The notes under the pieces were generated by a model. That model ran no database searches. It was not told the DNA's origin and saw only the letters and a program-made list of their open reading frames with translations. A stretch of 64,000 bases of DNA from Saccharomycopsis fibuligera x Saccharomycopsis cf. fibuligera (Eukaryota; Ascomycota; Saccharomycetes; Ascoideales; Saccharomycopsidaceae): positions 372,001 to 436,000 of the forward strand of contig CP012810.1 in the NCBI GenBank assembly GCA_001936135.1, given 5' to 3'. Below are positions 51,804-63,278 of this stretch, in pieces. The translations under genes and the position numbers were made by a program. Numbering within the stretch: the first letter of the stretch is position 1; every line of letters starts with the position of its first letter.

Positions 51804-54040
51804 GTGTTGCTGTTATTGTTGTTGTGGTTGTTACTAGTGTCTTGAGATGATGAAAAATGATGTTGTTGTGAATTTAATCCGGTATCGCTGGAAATTTTTT
51901 TGGAAATGGTTTTGAACATGCTGCTAATGTTTGTAGGAGTGCTGGTGGTGCTATTTTGATTACTATTAATATTAACACTGCTCAAGCTGTTGATATTTGG
52001 AGTATTATTGTTGAAATTGCTAAAATTACCAAAAACGCTATTATTATTAGTACTGCTACTATTGATGCTATTTTTATCTTTCTTTGACAAATTTTTAATA
52101 GTCAAAGGTACGTTAGAATTTGCAAAGTTAATTGAGTGAAACAACGTATTAAGCACATTAACATGCCCACTATACGCTGCATAATAAATCGGGGTATAAT
52201 TCTTTTCATCAACAATATCGGGCACCGCGCCATACTTGATCAATTCTCTAGTAGTTCTAGAATGACCATGCACTGCAGCATAGAAAATCGGGGTCCAATT
52301 ATGCAATGAACATAGACAATTTGGATTCAATTTACCATATGTAACAAGTAACTCAATGACTTTGAAATGACCCAGTCTCGCAGCCATATGTAACGGTAGT
52401 AAGCCTTCGACATTTTGTGCTGTTTTGTCAATAATGTTGCTGTAATCTAGCAATGTTTTAATAATTTCGTAGTTGCCATATTTACAAGCATAGTTTAGCG
52501 GTGAAAATCCAGGAGTGATATCGGCAGCTGCAAGAGAGTTTGGAGCTTTAAAGCTTTCCGACGATTGAGATTTTTGATTAGCTATTTCATTTTCTTTCAG
52601 TAGTAAATATTTGACACAATTAAGATGGTTATGTTTGATGGCTAAAAGTAACGGTGTCATTGTTCGATTATCCAAAGTATGCAAATTTTGCGGGTTTTTA
52701 TCCACAAGTAGTTTAAGCAAGTCGTATCTACCAAATTCAGCGGCATAGTGAAGCGGAGTTTTGCTATTGTTGTCCTTTATTGTGAGCAATTGGCTAAATT
52801 CGTCAGTAGTGTCATCCACTAAAAGGGTTTTTATCAAAAAAAACCTCGAAAATGAATTTTCCTCAGCAATTGCGTTATTAATTTGACTAGAGTCCTTATT
52901 GTCATTATTATTATCTTTATCATCATTAGCAATCAAATTATTTGATATCTGAGTCTCATCAAGACGCTGTAGCTTTATGATACTGCTACTTCTAGTATCT
53001 TTATTTCTTTGATTCAGAATTGTTTGAAATTTTCTGAAATTTGTACTTGCAATCTGATGCAAGAAATTCTTATTGGTATAATAGTCCACAAATTTCAAGT
53101 CGATATACTGTTTGAAATAATTGTAAAAATTTATTAAATAAATATCTTCAATAGCCGCCAGCAATGCCAAAAAGAACACTTTGGTTAGTTTGTCAGCACT
53201 TTTGAAATCTTTTAGCTTATTAAGCCAGTTACTCAACAATATAAGTTGGTTGTGTGGAGCAGTAGCAATATTCAAGAATTTAGAGTACAATTCGTCAGTT
53301 TGTCTATCATCGTCAATTATGTTGAGGCGATTATTATCATTATCAAGGACATTATTTGTATTATTATCATCATTGATATTGAAATTTTTGGAAAACGCCA
53401 CGACATTCTCACCATCAGCATACGCTTCCAATTCCAATATACTGTTAGCCACCAAATCGTTCAAATGATTAATTTCTTCTCTATGAAAAACAGGCTGAAC
53501 ATTAACGGTGGTGGAAAGGTATATCTCTTTCAAATGGGATTTGGAACGCTTATCCCATTTTTTCAAGATCTTGCGAAACCCAGTCTCGTTAAGCTCAACA
53601 AATTGAGATAATTGATCGAGCTTGTTGGTGAATTGTTTGAAATTAGCATAAAGGGTTTGGAAAGTGATTGAGGAGTTCTTGTCCCAAGAGGACGAGCTGT
53701 TGTGCTTGTTAGCGCTTAATGAATTGTACTTGAGAAGCTGGAGTTTCTTATTGACAAGGATGTCCAATTTGAGCTTCAAATCTGCTTGTTTTTCGATGTA
53801 AAACTCGTTGACTTTTTCTAATTCTCTCTCAACTCTAAAGAAGAACGTGGACTTGTTGTCCTGAAGGAGTTTCTCGATATTGTGACTTGCAAAGTCTACT
53901 TCCGAGTTAGCGCCAGGGTGCGGAGAGTGGATGGTGGCGAGCTGCTTGATTAGCTTTTTGAGAGCCTTGTAGTTGATGAAGTAGCCAAGGTACTCGGGGA
54001 GCTCGAGCTGCTTGGACTCGAGGTACTTGCCGAACTTCAT
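49301..54040 (-). CDS. PHO81: Phosphate-sensing CDK inhibitor Pho81 (SPX, ankyrin, GDPD-like)
   Basis: The product has 1579 residues. The SPX domain is residues 1-about 200 (MKFGKYLESKQLELPEYLGY, with the basic KALKKLIKQL and LNETGFRKILKKWDKR that bind inositol pyrophosphates). Six ankyrin repeats follow at about 420-635 (TPLHYAAEFGRYDLLKLLV through YTPIYYAAYSGHVNVLNTL), then a long Asn-rich linker. A glycerophosphodiesterase-like C-terminal part ends with RSRGLILVGSKEDP. Pho81 inhibits the Pho80-Pho85 kinase under phosphate starvation so that Pho4 stays nuclear; the inhibitory stretch is expected after the ankyrins. S. cerevisiae Pho81 has 1178 residues; the extra length is Asn/Ser repeats. 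A Pho4-type site lies 135 bp upstream. Confidence 0.95.
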
Positions 54041-54174
54041 TGCGAATTGGAGGTGGTGAGAGCCGTGGTGCTTTGGCGCTGATACTCGATGTCTGAGTGG
54101 AGGAAGCTAGATGGATTATATAGTATAAAAACATACTAGTTGTCGATGTCTGCGATGCATCGTCTGGAGTAGCG

Positions 54175-54182
54175 CACGTGGG
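54175..54182 (+). promoter_or_regulatory. Pho4-type site CACGTGGG in the PHO81 promoter
   Basis: CACGTGGG at 54175-54182 lies 135 bp upstream of the PHO81 ATG (minus strand) and 142 bp before the ORF on its right. CACGTGGG/T is the high-affinity Pho4 consensus. PHO81 is itself a PHO-regulon gene in S. cerevisiae. Confidence 0.55.
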
Positions 54183-54323
54183 ACACCCAATCGAGAATTT
54201 CACTGCCGTTGGTACTGCACACTGCTACACTGAGCTCCACTACCATATGGCGTACACTGCCTTACAATACAACACAGGATGCTCCAGTAGGCCACGCTAT
54301 CCACCACAGCAATCTGGACACAC

Positions 54324-55406
54324 ATGGCATCGCCTTCAAGACCATTACACACTCTCGTTGGCAGACTGCGCTTCTTTTTCGAGGACAGGCTCCTCCTAAG
54401 ACCTCGCCCCATCCACAGATCGCTCTTTGACTTTGTAAATCAAACAGTGAGCAACACTAATGGTGCGAATGAATATCCACTTACCAACGAAGAAACATTC
54501 GCAAAGCAGTACTACAGTATATTTGAGGGTGTGCAATATAATCAGCTCGACAGTAACGACGAGAGCAAGACGGCGTTGCTCAGAAGAGTGGTGCTGCCGT
54601 ATCTTTCTCCAGCTGAACGCAGTCACTTGTTCAGAATAGAAGAAGAGAAAGTGGATGGTCCCAAGAGCCATACCGATTATTATAACAAACAGAACAGCAA
54701 GCACAGGAAGCGCAACAGGCAATTCAATGTTTACTCTCGCTTAAGAGACCACCTAATCACCAATGAGCTTCAGCCTTCCCCAATTACTGCTCAAATCATC
54801 AACTTGTTCCTCAATGATCCACATTTCCTCCTGTTCCACTTGTTGCTGACTGACTTTGTCACTTGGGCAGGATGTACTCGCTACATCGCTTTCCTTAGCA
54901 ATATATCAAATAATCGCCACAGCAGCGCACAATTGAAACAGTTTGCTAAGCTTGCGTCTGAATCCAAGAATTCCAAGATGTTGATGCTTAGTGCGAAAAA
55001 CGCCATGGCGGAGAATAGCAAGAAAATCAATCAATTGATTTATCAGATAGAAAATCTCACCACAAAAGATGCTACCACCAATAATGATTGGGACAACAAA
55101 AACGGCTTTTCTGGCATTAACACCAATACTAACTACCTCGTGTTCAATGATCCAAACTTAGCTGCTCCTCTTGGCCAAGCAGCACAACGATTTCCCAACG
55201 CAAAGCTAGTATACATCAATGAACTAGTAGATGGTCCACTGAATAACTCGCTTTCTTCTAGAATATCCAATGTGGCTGAACTTTCTAATGATAACGTTGA
55301 CGCAATTGACAGGGACAGCGTCCTAGCTAAACTCCAGCAATTGAAGCAGATCCGGTTAGATGATGTTGGGCAGTTGTATCGCATGATTAAAGTGGTGCTG
55401 GAGTAG
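54324..55406 (+). CDS. Unrecognised protein with basic, possibly mitochondrial N-terminus
   Basis: The product has 360 residues from the ATG at 54324. Residues 1-38 (MASPSRPLHTLVGRLRFFFE, RLLLRPRPIHRS) are Arg-rich with few acidic residues, as in a mitochondrial presequence. The middle is helix-rich, for example NVYSRLRDHLITNELQPSPI, IINLFLNDPHFLLFHLLLTD and a Lys/Ser-rich stretch. The end QQLKQIRLDDVGQLYRMIKV is also helical. I do not recognise the family; a mitochondrial assembly or genome-maintenance factor of fast-evolving type is one guess. The frame is long, non-repetitive and in a gene-sized slot, so it is very likely a real gene. Its promoter is shared with PHO81 in 283 bp. Confidence 0.75.
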   Translation: MASPSRPLHTLVGRLRFFFEDRLLLRPRPIHRSLFDFVNQTVSNTNGANEYPLTNEETFAKQYYSIFEGVQYNQLDSNDESKTALLRRVVLPYLSPAERSHLFRIEEEKVDGPKSHTDYYNKQNSKHRKRNRQFNVYSRLRDHLITNELQPSPITAQIINLFLNDPHFLLFHLLLTDFVTWAGCTRYIAFLSNISNNRHSSAQLKQFAKLASESKNSKMLMLSAKNAMAENSKKINQLIYQIENLTTKDATTNNDWDNKNGFSGINTNTNYLVFNDPNLAAPLGQAAQRFPNAKLVYINELVDGPLNNSLSSRISNVAELSNDNVDAIDRDSVLAKLQQLKQIRLDDVGQLYRMIKVVLE

Positions 55407-56749
55407 AGTGCTTGCTTCTTTACTGGCTCATTGTATATTATTATCGTCGGCTGCTGCTGCTGCTGCATTATCATAGTAGCAAATTTTATACTGTATTATA
55501 TTCTTGCCCATATAGCACATCATGTATGTTGGTTGTTTAGTGCTTGGTTTGTTATCAGTAGAAAAGGGAAAGAAAAGTAGAACAATAGAAAGAGGTGTCT
55601 TGAGTAATGTCTTATAGCACTCTGCCTACTGTGCATGGTAACCATAATGCCTATGTACCAAACAGGGAGGCCACTTTCTCCATTTGTAGAGTTACTTACT
55701 CATTGTGTAGCTAACGCAGCTGTGTCTTAACCGTTGCTTATAGGTTTATAATCTATTGAGCAAACAGCCTCACTGCAAATACAGAACACACAGCATTCCG
55801 GTACATGTTTAGGCTGCTTTCTTCGAGCTTTATAGTTTCTGGTTATTACAGCAGAGTTACGAGGCTGCCAACGGGCCATTCAGTAAGAACTGCCCTCAGT
55901 ACTTGCGAGAGTAACGACCGCAATAAAAGCAGTAACAGACAGCACATCCGATCGCCATACATCAATTTACCCCGGCACATTTTGTCCCGATTTAGTTTTA
56001 AATTAAGTCTTTTTATTTTTTTTTTTTTTTTTATTTTTTATTTTTTATGAAATTCCAGCTTTCCTGCCAGCCATCCACTTACCAAACCTCACACGAGTTT
56101 TCAAATATTTACATCCACCGTTACACACTTTCCCTCTCTGCCTCTTACTCATTGGTACCTTATACCAACTGCTAACGTTGCTTCATTAGCTGCTACTCTT
56201 TAGCAAAGCATCATTCGGCGTTTGCGCTCGCGTTAAGACCACCACTTCTTTTCGCCCCGTTGTTTCCTTGCTCATCGCTGAGTACAAAACATAAATTACA
56301 TTAAGCTCACGCATATACTCTTCCAGATCTTCGCCTCAATTGCAAGGAATACTGGACTTACTTACTTGCCTGCTTATCTACTTGCTTTTCTGCTTATAAT
56401 TTGCGACTGCCAATTAATATCTAGTTAATTGATTTTCCAAGTAGCGGATAAGCTGGCAATACTCAATCTCCACTTGCAACCGGAATAGTCCGTCTCACAA
56501 AAGAAACCCAATTGATTCTAAATTAATTCATTGACTAACTCATCACGAAAGCATCAGTCTTAACGGAAAACCGATATCGACTTCCTTTAATTCCTTTGTT
56601 CCCCAATTGAAAACTTATTTATTGACCCTGTCTTCTCGTTTCGCAAAATAGCACCAGTACCAATATTTCATAAAACAAATCATACTATTCAGCCCTACCC
56701 TATACCTATCCAAATATTTGTACAATAACGTTTTAAAACACAACTTTTT

Positions 56750-56783
<34 letters not shown>

Positions 56784-56847
56784 AATAGAATAGGAAAAAA
56801 CAGAACACACCCCAGAAACCAAAAACTTCCACTTTAATACCCTCCTC
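55407..56847. other. Long upstream region of MAM3
   Basis: This 1.4-kb region has a CTG repeat (about 55452-55466), a T tract (56012-56032) and an A31 tract (56751-56781) 66 bp before the MAM3 ATG. I see no gene. The sequence is pyrimidine-rich in its right half, as in a long 5' leader. Confidence 0.55.
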
Positions 56848-58668
56848 ATGCCTCAAAATATTCTTTTACGCGCCAGTAGGTCCAACTCTGGCAGCCTTAA
56901 CCAGCTAGTAATGCTCTTCATTTTGCTCCCCAAACTTGTTGTGGGCCTTCCGTCAATGCTATTACAGAACCATTTCTCCACAAATAATAACAATGGCACA
57001 GGCCCTTGGGGTGAAACCGCTCCTCCTGTCACCTCTCCAGGGGAAGCAGTCACTAGACAAGAATGGTGGATTAGTTTAATTCTTTCTGGCTTCTTGGTGC
57101 TTCTTGGTGGTGTATTTGCCGGTTTAACCATCGCTCTTATGGGCCAAGATGAAGTGAACTTGAAAGTTATTGAAAGCAGTGGTGAACGACATGAACGGAA
57201 ATACGCTAGTAATGTATTGCTGCTTCTTGAACGCAGCAAGCATTGGGTGCTTGTCACTTTACTTCTTTCCAACGTCATTACCAATGAAACTTTACCAATT
57301 ATTTTGCATAAATGTACAGGTGGTGGTGTATCAGCGGTTATTAGTTCTACTGTGGCAATTGTCATTTTCGGTGAAGTTATTCCCCAATCACTTTGTGTTC
57401 GTTATGGTTTGCAAATTGGGTCCTTCTTTTGTCCGTTTGTATTGTTTTTGATGTATTGCATGTATCCTGTTGCTTATCCAATGGCACTTTTGTTGGATAA
57501 ATTGCTTGGTGAAGATCATGGTACCGTTTATAAAAAAGCTGGGCTCAAGACTTTAGTGACTTTGCACCATACTATGGGCGTGGAAAGATTGAATACTGAT
57601 GAAGTCACAATTATTTCTTCAGTCTTGGACTTGAAGGAAAAACAGGTCAAGTCTATAATGACCCCAATTGAAGATGTCTTTACATTATCCTCCGACACTG
57701 TTTTGGACGAAAGCATGATTCGTCGTATTTTCAACTCTGGTTTCTCTCGTATTCCAATCCATTTGCCAAACGAACCTTTGAATTTCATCGGTATGCTATT
57801 AGTGCGTATTTTGATCAATTATGATCCTGAAGACGCATTGCAAGTTTCTAAATTTCCATTGGCAACCTTACCAGAAACTCCACCAGAAACCACTTGTTTA
57901 AACATCTTGAATTATTTCCAGGAAGGTCGCTCTCACATGGTGCTTGTTAGTTCTGACCCAGGTAGCAATTCTGGAGCTCTTGGTATTTTGACTCTTGAAG
58001 ACGTTATTGAAGAGCTTATTGGTGAAGAAATTGTTGATGAAAGTGATGTGTTTGTTGATATTCATAATGCAATCAAAAGAAGTGAACCTGGTCCATTATC
58101 AAGAAAACACTTAACCCAATATTTTCACTCGTTAGTGAATAAATCAAGAAAATTAGGCACCGTGAATACTGAACAATTGCTTAGTTTTGCTGATGAAGCA
58201 GTAGCTAATAGTAATGAAGTCAATGGCAATGATGCTAATGGTATTGCTAACGGTGTGGCAAATTTGATCAATGGTGGCAGCACTAATGATTTAAGCACTA
58301 CAACTTCTGGAATCACTGGTTACGGCAGCATCAATAGTACTAATGTCAATGACAAGCATCAACAAAATAACAGCAATAAGGCTAATACGATAGTAGTCAC
58401 AAATGGTGATGTTGATGGTGATTTGAACAAAATTATTGTGCAATCTGAACCGGTGGAGCCTTTGTTGAAAAAGGCTACTAAACAAAAGCAACAAAAGAAG
58501 GATGGCGCTAATGCTACTGCTAATGCTACTAGAACGCCAACCCCGTCGGGACCAGCAATGATTAAGCCTAGTAATTTGGCTTCAAATCCATTGAATACAA
58601 ATAAGACATATGTTACTATAAAGCGCAAAAATACTGGTGGTGGTGGTAATGAAGCTTCAAAGAAGTGA
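56848..58668 (+). CDS. MAM3: Mam3-like CNNM/CorC family metal-homeostasis protein
   Basis: The product has 606 residues. A hydrophobic N-terminal segment ([20 protein letters not shown]) resembles a signal sequence. The DUF21 domain (about 72-240) has [20 protein letters not shown] and [20 protein letters not shown] with the conserved GEVIPQ. A CBS pair follows ([58 protein letters not shown]). The tail is Asn/Thr-rich and Lys-rich. S. cerevisiae Mam3 is a vacuolar membrane protein that affects manganese and magnesium handling and mitochondrial morphology. The arrangement is conserved from bacterial CorC to animal CNNM. Candida has related members, so the name is by best match. Confidence 0.88.
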   Translation: MPQNILLRASRSNSGSLNQLVMLFILLPKLVVGLPSMLLQNHFSTNNNNGTGPWGETAPPVTSPGEAVTRQEWWISLILSGFLVLLGGVFAGLTIALMGQDEVNLKVIESSGERHERKYASNVLLLLERSKHWVLVTLLLSNVITNETLPIILHKCTGGGVSAVISSTVAIVIFGEVIPQSLCVRYGLQIGSFFCPFVLFLMYCMYPVAYPMALLLDKLLGEDHGTVYKKAGLKTLVTLHHTMGVERLNTDEVTIISSVLDLKEKQVKSIMTPIEDVFTLSSDTVLDESMIRRIFNSGFSRIPIHLPNEPLNFIGMLLVRILINYDPEDALQVSKFPLATLPETPPETTCLNILNYFQEGRSHMVLVSSDPGSNSGALGILTLEDVIEELIGEEIVDESDVFVDIHNAIKRSEPGPLSRKHLTQYFHSLVNKSRKLGTVNTEQLLSFADEAVANSNEVNGNDANGIANGVANLINGGSTNDLSTTTSGITGYGSINSTNVNDKHQQNNSNKANTIVVTNGDVDGDLNKIIVQSEPVEPLLKKATKQKQQKKDGANATANATRTPTPSGPAMIKPSNLASNPLNTNKTYVTIKRKNTGGGGNEASKK

Positions 58669-59484
58669 AAATAGTGACAGTTATCGTGACAGCTAATATT
58701 AATAAAATAATGGGTGGAAAGGGAATGTCAAAATAATAATGTGGATGCCGTTAAATAATGAAGCAAAGGAAAGAAGAATAAAAAGAATATAGATAAACCA
58801 TTGAATTTGGAGAAAAAAGACAATAAAAAGAAACGTGTTGATATAAGAAATTTTCCGTGGCAATAAGAATAAAAAAAAGTCAAGTACGAAGATGTGCTTG
58901 AGCTGAGCTAGTTTGAGCTTGGATGAAGTGATTTGAGTAGTAGCAATTAGATGGTTAGTCAGATAGTTAGTCACTTTGTTAGTTTGATTTTGTTTTTTTC
59001 AGCTCATTTGTTTATAGTGTGCATTTTTACGAAAAGGGAAAAAAAAGAAGAAGAAAAACTCAATATATATTTATTTGTTCATGTCGCTTGTTATTTGTTC
59101 GGCTTTGATTATATGTTTACTGTACAGTGTTATCTGGTTGTTTATAATACATTAAACGGGCATAATGTATAAGGGAACACACTCTTGCTGTGCAACGCTT
59201 GCTAAAGACTCAAAAACAGAGGAAATTTTCGATTGACTTTGTTTTGACTTGAAAAAACCTTATCAGAATAGTTTCTTTCAGATATGAAGTTGCGTTTGCC
59301 GTTATTCAGCTATGCCTAGCTTACTCTAAAAACACCGTTCCTTCCAATGTCTTCCCTTTTGCTTAGACCATACTTACATCTAGCTTAGCTGGCAGAAATT
59401 ACACCTGCAATCTCATTACAAAATATACAATACAATAGTACAATAAAAAAAAAGCACATTAAAAACGATTGTCTTAACATCAAA
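58669..59484. other. Downstream region of MAM3
   Basis: No gene is seen. The first part is A/G-rich 3' sequence; the rest is ordinary A/T-rich spacer. Confidence 0.5.
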
Positions 59485-59776
59485 ATGTTGATATACACTG
59501 ACACTCATCTCTCATTAAAACTTCCAGAAGAGTTCTTAAAGTATACCACCTCTCAAAAAGAGAAGCTAATCTCTCCGTCTATGATCGCGGAAATACTGGA
59601 CCTTAGACCCGAGCCTACGTCCCTTCAGAACGAAGGGATTAATTTGAGGCTCAGACCAGTACTCGCACTGTCTATTAAGACGGATGGTTTAAACAAAGGT
59701 GAAGAAAAGAAAAAGAAAACAAAAGAAAGAAGGAAAAGAGTAGGAAAGATATTAAATTTGGGTGCTTTTTATACTC

Positions 59777-59809
<33 letters not shown>

Positions 59810-59832
59810 GTTTTCAGTGCGTGCATGCATGA
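59485..59832 (+). CDS. Weak candidate orphan ORF, 115 codons
   Basis: An ATG frame of 115 codons starts MLIYTDTHLSLKLPEEFLKY and has about 70 codons of balanced composition (LISPSMIAEILDLRPEPTSL). A Lys-rich end follows, of which A24 (59777-59800) codes eight Lys. I recognise no family. The first part looks coding-like, but the tail depends on a homopolymer that will vary between strains. It could be chance. Confidence 0.25.
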
Positions 59833-62800
59833 GATGGTTAGGAGTGCGCGGTGCTGTTACATGTATTTAGAAGATTTGGAAAATGGCGACGAATATCCTC
59901 TGAGGCCTTTGATGGCTCATTGAAATTAGATCAAGCTCAAAACTGAAATTAAATATAAAAAAGAAAAAAAAAAATTATGAAAGCTACGTTCTTGGTAATT
60001 AGCATGTTTGAATTTTAAAAAAGTTTATGAGCTTTATACTTTTCATGCTATTTTTCGCGATTATATTTATAGAAAATCGAAACGCCAAACATCGTACAAA
60101 AACTACAGCAGAGAATCAGGAGCAACACAACGGTAAACTTATCCCAAAAGAAGAACGATGCTACAGATAGGTTTGTAAAGCCGAACTGAGCTAATTGATA
60201 CTAAAAACACAAACCTTAACGAAAGGTGAATCACGATGTTCTAAGTGTAGATAAGGCAGATACTGCCAATACTCGCTCCGATTGATAACCAACATGCATT
60301 GGACTTTTTCCTATAAATTATTTGCTGACTGTAGCGTGAAATTGTATATATATATATGAGTTTTCATAGCAATACATGCGTGTGGAAAACGATAGCGACT
60401 CAAATATTGTTTGGAAAATGAAGGAGATTGCTAATAAATTATTATTTTAAATACACGCGCCTTAAGCTAATATTTATATCCCAAAACTCTCCTGAGCAAA
60501 TATGCAGTTGTCTAATTATTAGACAGATTGATGTTAGTGTTCTCCCTTGGAGGTCTGGTGCCATCAGTGTTATCAGATTAGGCTGTTGATGGTGATATAG
60601 TTGGTTGAGCCATGTTACGCCGCTTATTGGAGAAGGATGCAGATGTGTCTATTAAACTTAGGCACTAGGCTGACTAGACATGACTTGTCACTTATATGTG
60701 TATATTTCCAAGTTGGAAGAAGAAGACGCTTTAATTGTGCTTGTTCCTATAATAATTGTTTTGCATTAATGTAACCCTCACATAAAGTCTTACAGGGTTC
60801 TTGTTGAGGTTGTAATCAGGTGTACCTAGTTGACCTGACAGCCCTGGATTGTGAGATATTCTCTTGTTTCCTTTACCTGATATCTGTTTACTTGCATTCC
60901 AAAAATTTTGTATCTAGTCGTTGAGTTTATTTAAATGCTGCATAACTGCGGATCATGAAAATATTTTTTTATTAATCAGCACAAAATTGGCCGGATGTTT
61001 TCTTGTTACAAAATGTGGATTATATATTGAAGGTACTTTTTTTAATATATGGGCGAGAAACCAAAACTCAAATTGTGGCTTCAGAAATAAACAAGTATAA
61101 ATGTGGCTTTGAAAATAAAAAACTAAAATTGTAGTGACGTATGTTAGTAAAGATGTCACTTTTTTGTTTTTGCAAGTGGAATAATGCTTTAACTAAGAGC
61201 TAGAATAGTACGATACGGGACTTTGCTAATAACGGTTTTTGCCGAATTTTTTTGAGCATTAATGGTTACAGTATTCTATGGAAAATTATTCCCTATAAAT
61301 ATACAGCAAAGGTCTCTTGAAGCTCAATTGGAAGGTGAAAACCCTATTTTGTTCTATATTATATACAGCCAAATCGTGTTGATTTATTTATAGATAGCCA
61401 GCATAGCAGATAACAATTTCAAGTTAATTAACTATCCTCGACTTACCCAAAACAACTATTATCAACTGAGATCAAGGCAAATCTGAATAATGTAATATAT
61501 CATATACTTATAAAACGAGTATACTCAATTTTTTTAGCGAGCTAAGTAGCACATACTGGAAAAGTACCTGTACAATACAGCCTCGAAATATTAATCATTA
61601 ATGAATAAAATCAGGCCAAACATTAGAAAAAAAATACCCCAAGCGGAAGAGAATTAAAAAAAAAAGGGAAAATACTTGATTACGAGATTTTGCAACAGCT
61701 GGCACTGCTCTACAACCATCGTGATGTTTTTGAAAAGGAGAGAAAAAACAAACAAAAAAACAAAAAAAAAAAACAAAAAAAAAAACAGAAAACAAAAGAA
61801 AGAGTACGAATATTGTCCCTATACAATAAAATAGCATTATTTTGTAATCAGTGAGTCTAAGAAAGCATTGTGGTTCTCTTTGCATTGCCCTATTAACACA
61901 ATATCGCAAGCATTAGATCACCGACTGAAAATAAACACCATAATTTATTTTTAAGATGTAAATATTGTCAATTGTTCCAGAATGAGCGACGCGATTGAAG
62001 CTGCGCATTGACAGCATATAGTACAATAGACCTTGTATAAAATTTGCTACAACTAACACTCAACTGCGAATGCCCGTATCGATTGATACTTGTCCCTGCC
62101 ATATTTTCATATACCAGTACAATAACATCAGGCATGAACAGTTAGAGTATAGTAAGATCTTACATTATTACACAAGCCTTGTCTATTTATGTTAGAATCA
62201 GTCATAGTTTTTCATACCGAAGTGAAAGCAAAACGCCTCACACATCACAAAGCACAATTAAAAGGTGTCTTTAGATATATAGTTGACCTGTTTATTTATA
62301 GAAATCAAATATGTCACGTGGAATACAAGGAAGGGACCGTTATTATTACCGTAGTCTACCGCATACTAGCACCGCCATATGCAGTAGCTTATTAGTATTA
62401 GGCGTTCGACTTGGCGCGTAATACTGTGGCATGAAGTGTAAATAATGCAGTATCAGGCGATCTGGAGCAGATAGCGGCGAGCTACCAAGCTCTAGAACGC
62501 CGGTTGTCAGCGGTCACTGAAATGGAGTTGCATATCATTGCAGCATACAGGGGTTCTTTAGCGGCGTGTTGCGATACGGGTGCTTGTGTGTACATGATAG
62601 CACATATGTATGCATGATATTGTAAAGGATTTTCAAGCGGAAAACGCGACATTGTCTGCAGAGAACTGCAGTCGTAGGCAGGCATCCCGAATATCGTGAA
62701 ATGCGGCCCAATTGGGCAAGAACAACTGCCATTTGCTCGATCCTGTCACTTAGTAGGGAAAGTGGAAAAGGGAAAAACAGAGTAAGATTGTGTGAAGATT

Positions 62801-63278
62801 TTGATTCCAATTAATCAATACGGCCTGAGGCTCAGCTTCTGTCTCAATATTTTGTTTTTATATTTTTCTTGCTGCCATTGCAATTGCTTTTTTCTTTCTC
62901 TCGGTTAATGACAAGCTTTGCACTCCATCCTCAAATATCAAATCCATATCAGCGCTTCTTTCGATTGTCAATCCTCTGATTGATTGATTTTTCTTTCTCC
63001 CATTCACCCATTCGTTCGTTTTGATCCTGCTTACCAGGTGTCGTCCTTTCTTTACCTCTTCCTATTGACAATCAGTCACTCGTTATCCCATTAAGCGCTG
63101 ATACCCAATAGTATCAAATTCTTCCTCAACTCCATTTACACAACCTCAAATATATTAGCAATAAGTATAGTAAGGCAAATTAAATCTACTAGGCAAAGTA
63201 TATCCAGATTAACCTAATCTCAAGTCAAATCTTTCAGTAGTATTTAATTACTTTTCCCATTGGGCCAATCAAGAAAGT
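59833..63278. other. Gene-free region of 3.4 kb (4.6 kb from MAM3)
   Basis: This is the longest gene-poor stretch of the window. It is A/T-rich with a (TA)n run (about 60345-60358), a GTAAGATCTTAC palindrome near 62151-62162, a TCACGTG E-box (62314-62320) and a more GC-rich patch with hairpins (62401-62530). Several frames of 60-100 codons exist on both strands, but none has coding-like composition and family resemblance together. Confidence 0.5.
62460..62502. repeat. Tandem short hairpins in a GC-richer patch
   Basis: ATCTG (62460-62464) pairs with CAGAT (62468-62472). CGGC (62475-62478) pairs with GCCG (62499-62502), enclosing GAGCT (62479-62483) with AGCTC (62488-62492). The patch is less A/T-rich than its surroundings. 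Confidence 0.4.

Noticed and set aside
55522-55620. CATGTATGT at 55523, resembling the split start codon of VMA11
   Set aside because: There is no TACTAAC-like branch point, acceptor and downstream open frame that would complete a gene.
61598-61909. 103-codon minus-strand frame
   Set aside because: It is dominated by Phe/Val/Cys from T-rich low-complexity DNA.
62189-62395. 68-codon frame in the long gene-free region
   Set aside because: It begins with an ATG, but no family resemblance or coding bias was seen. The same holds for the 91-codon minus-strand frame at 62535-62810.
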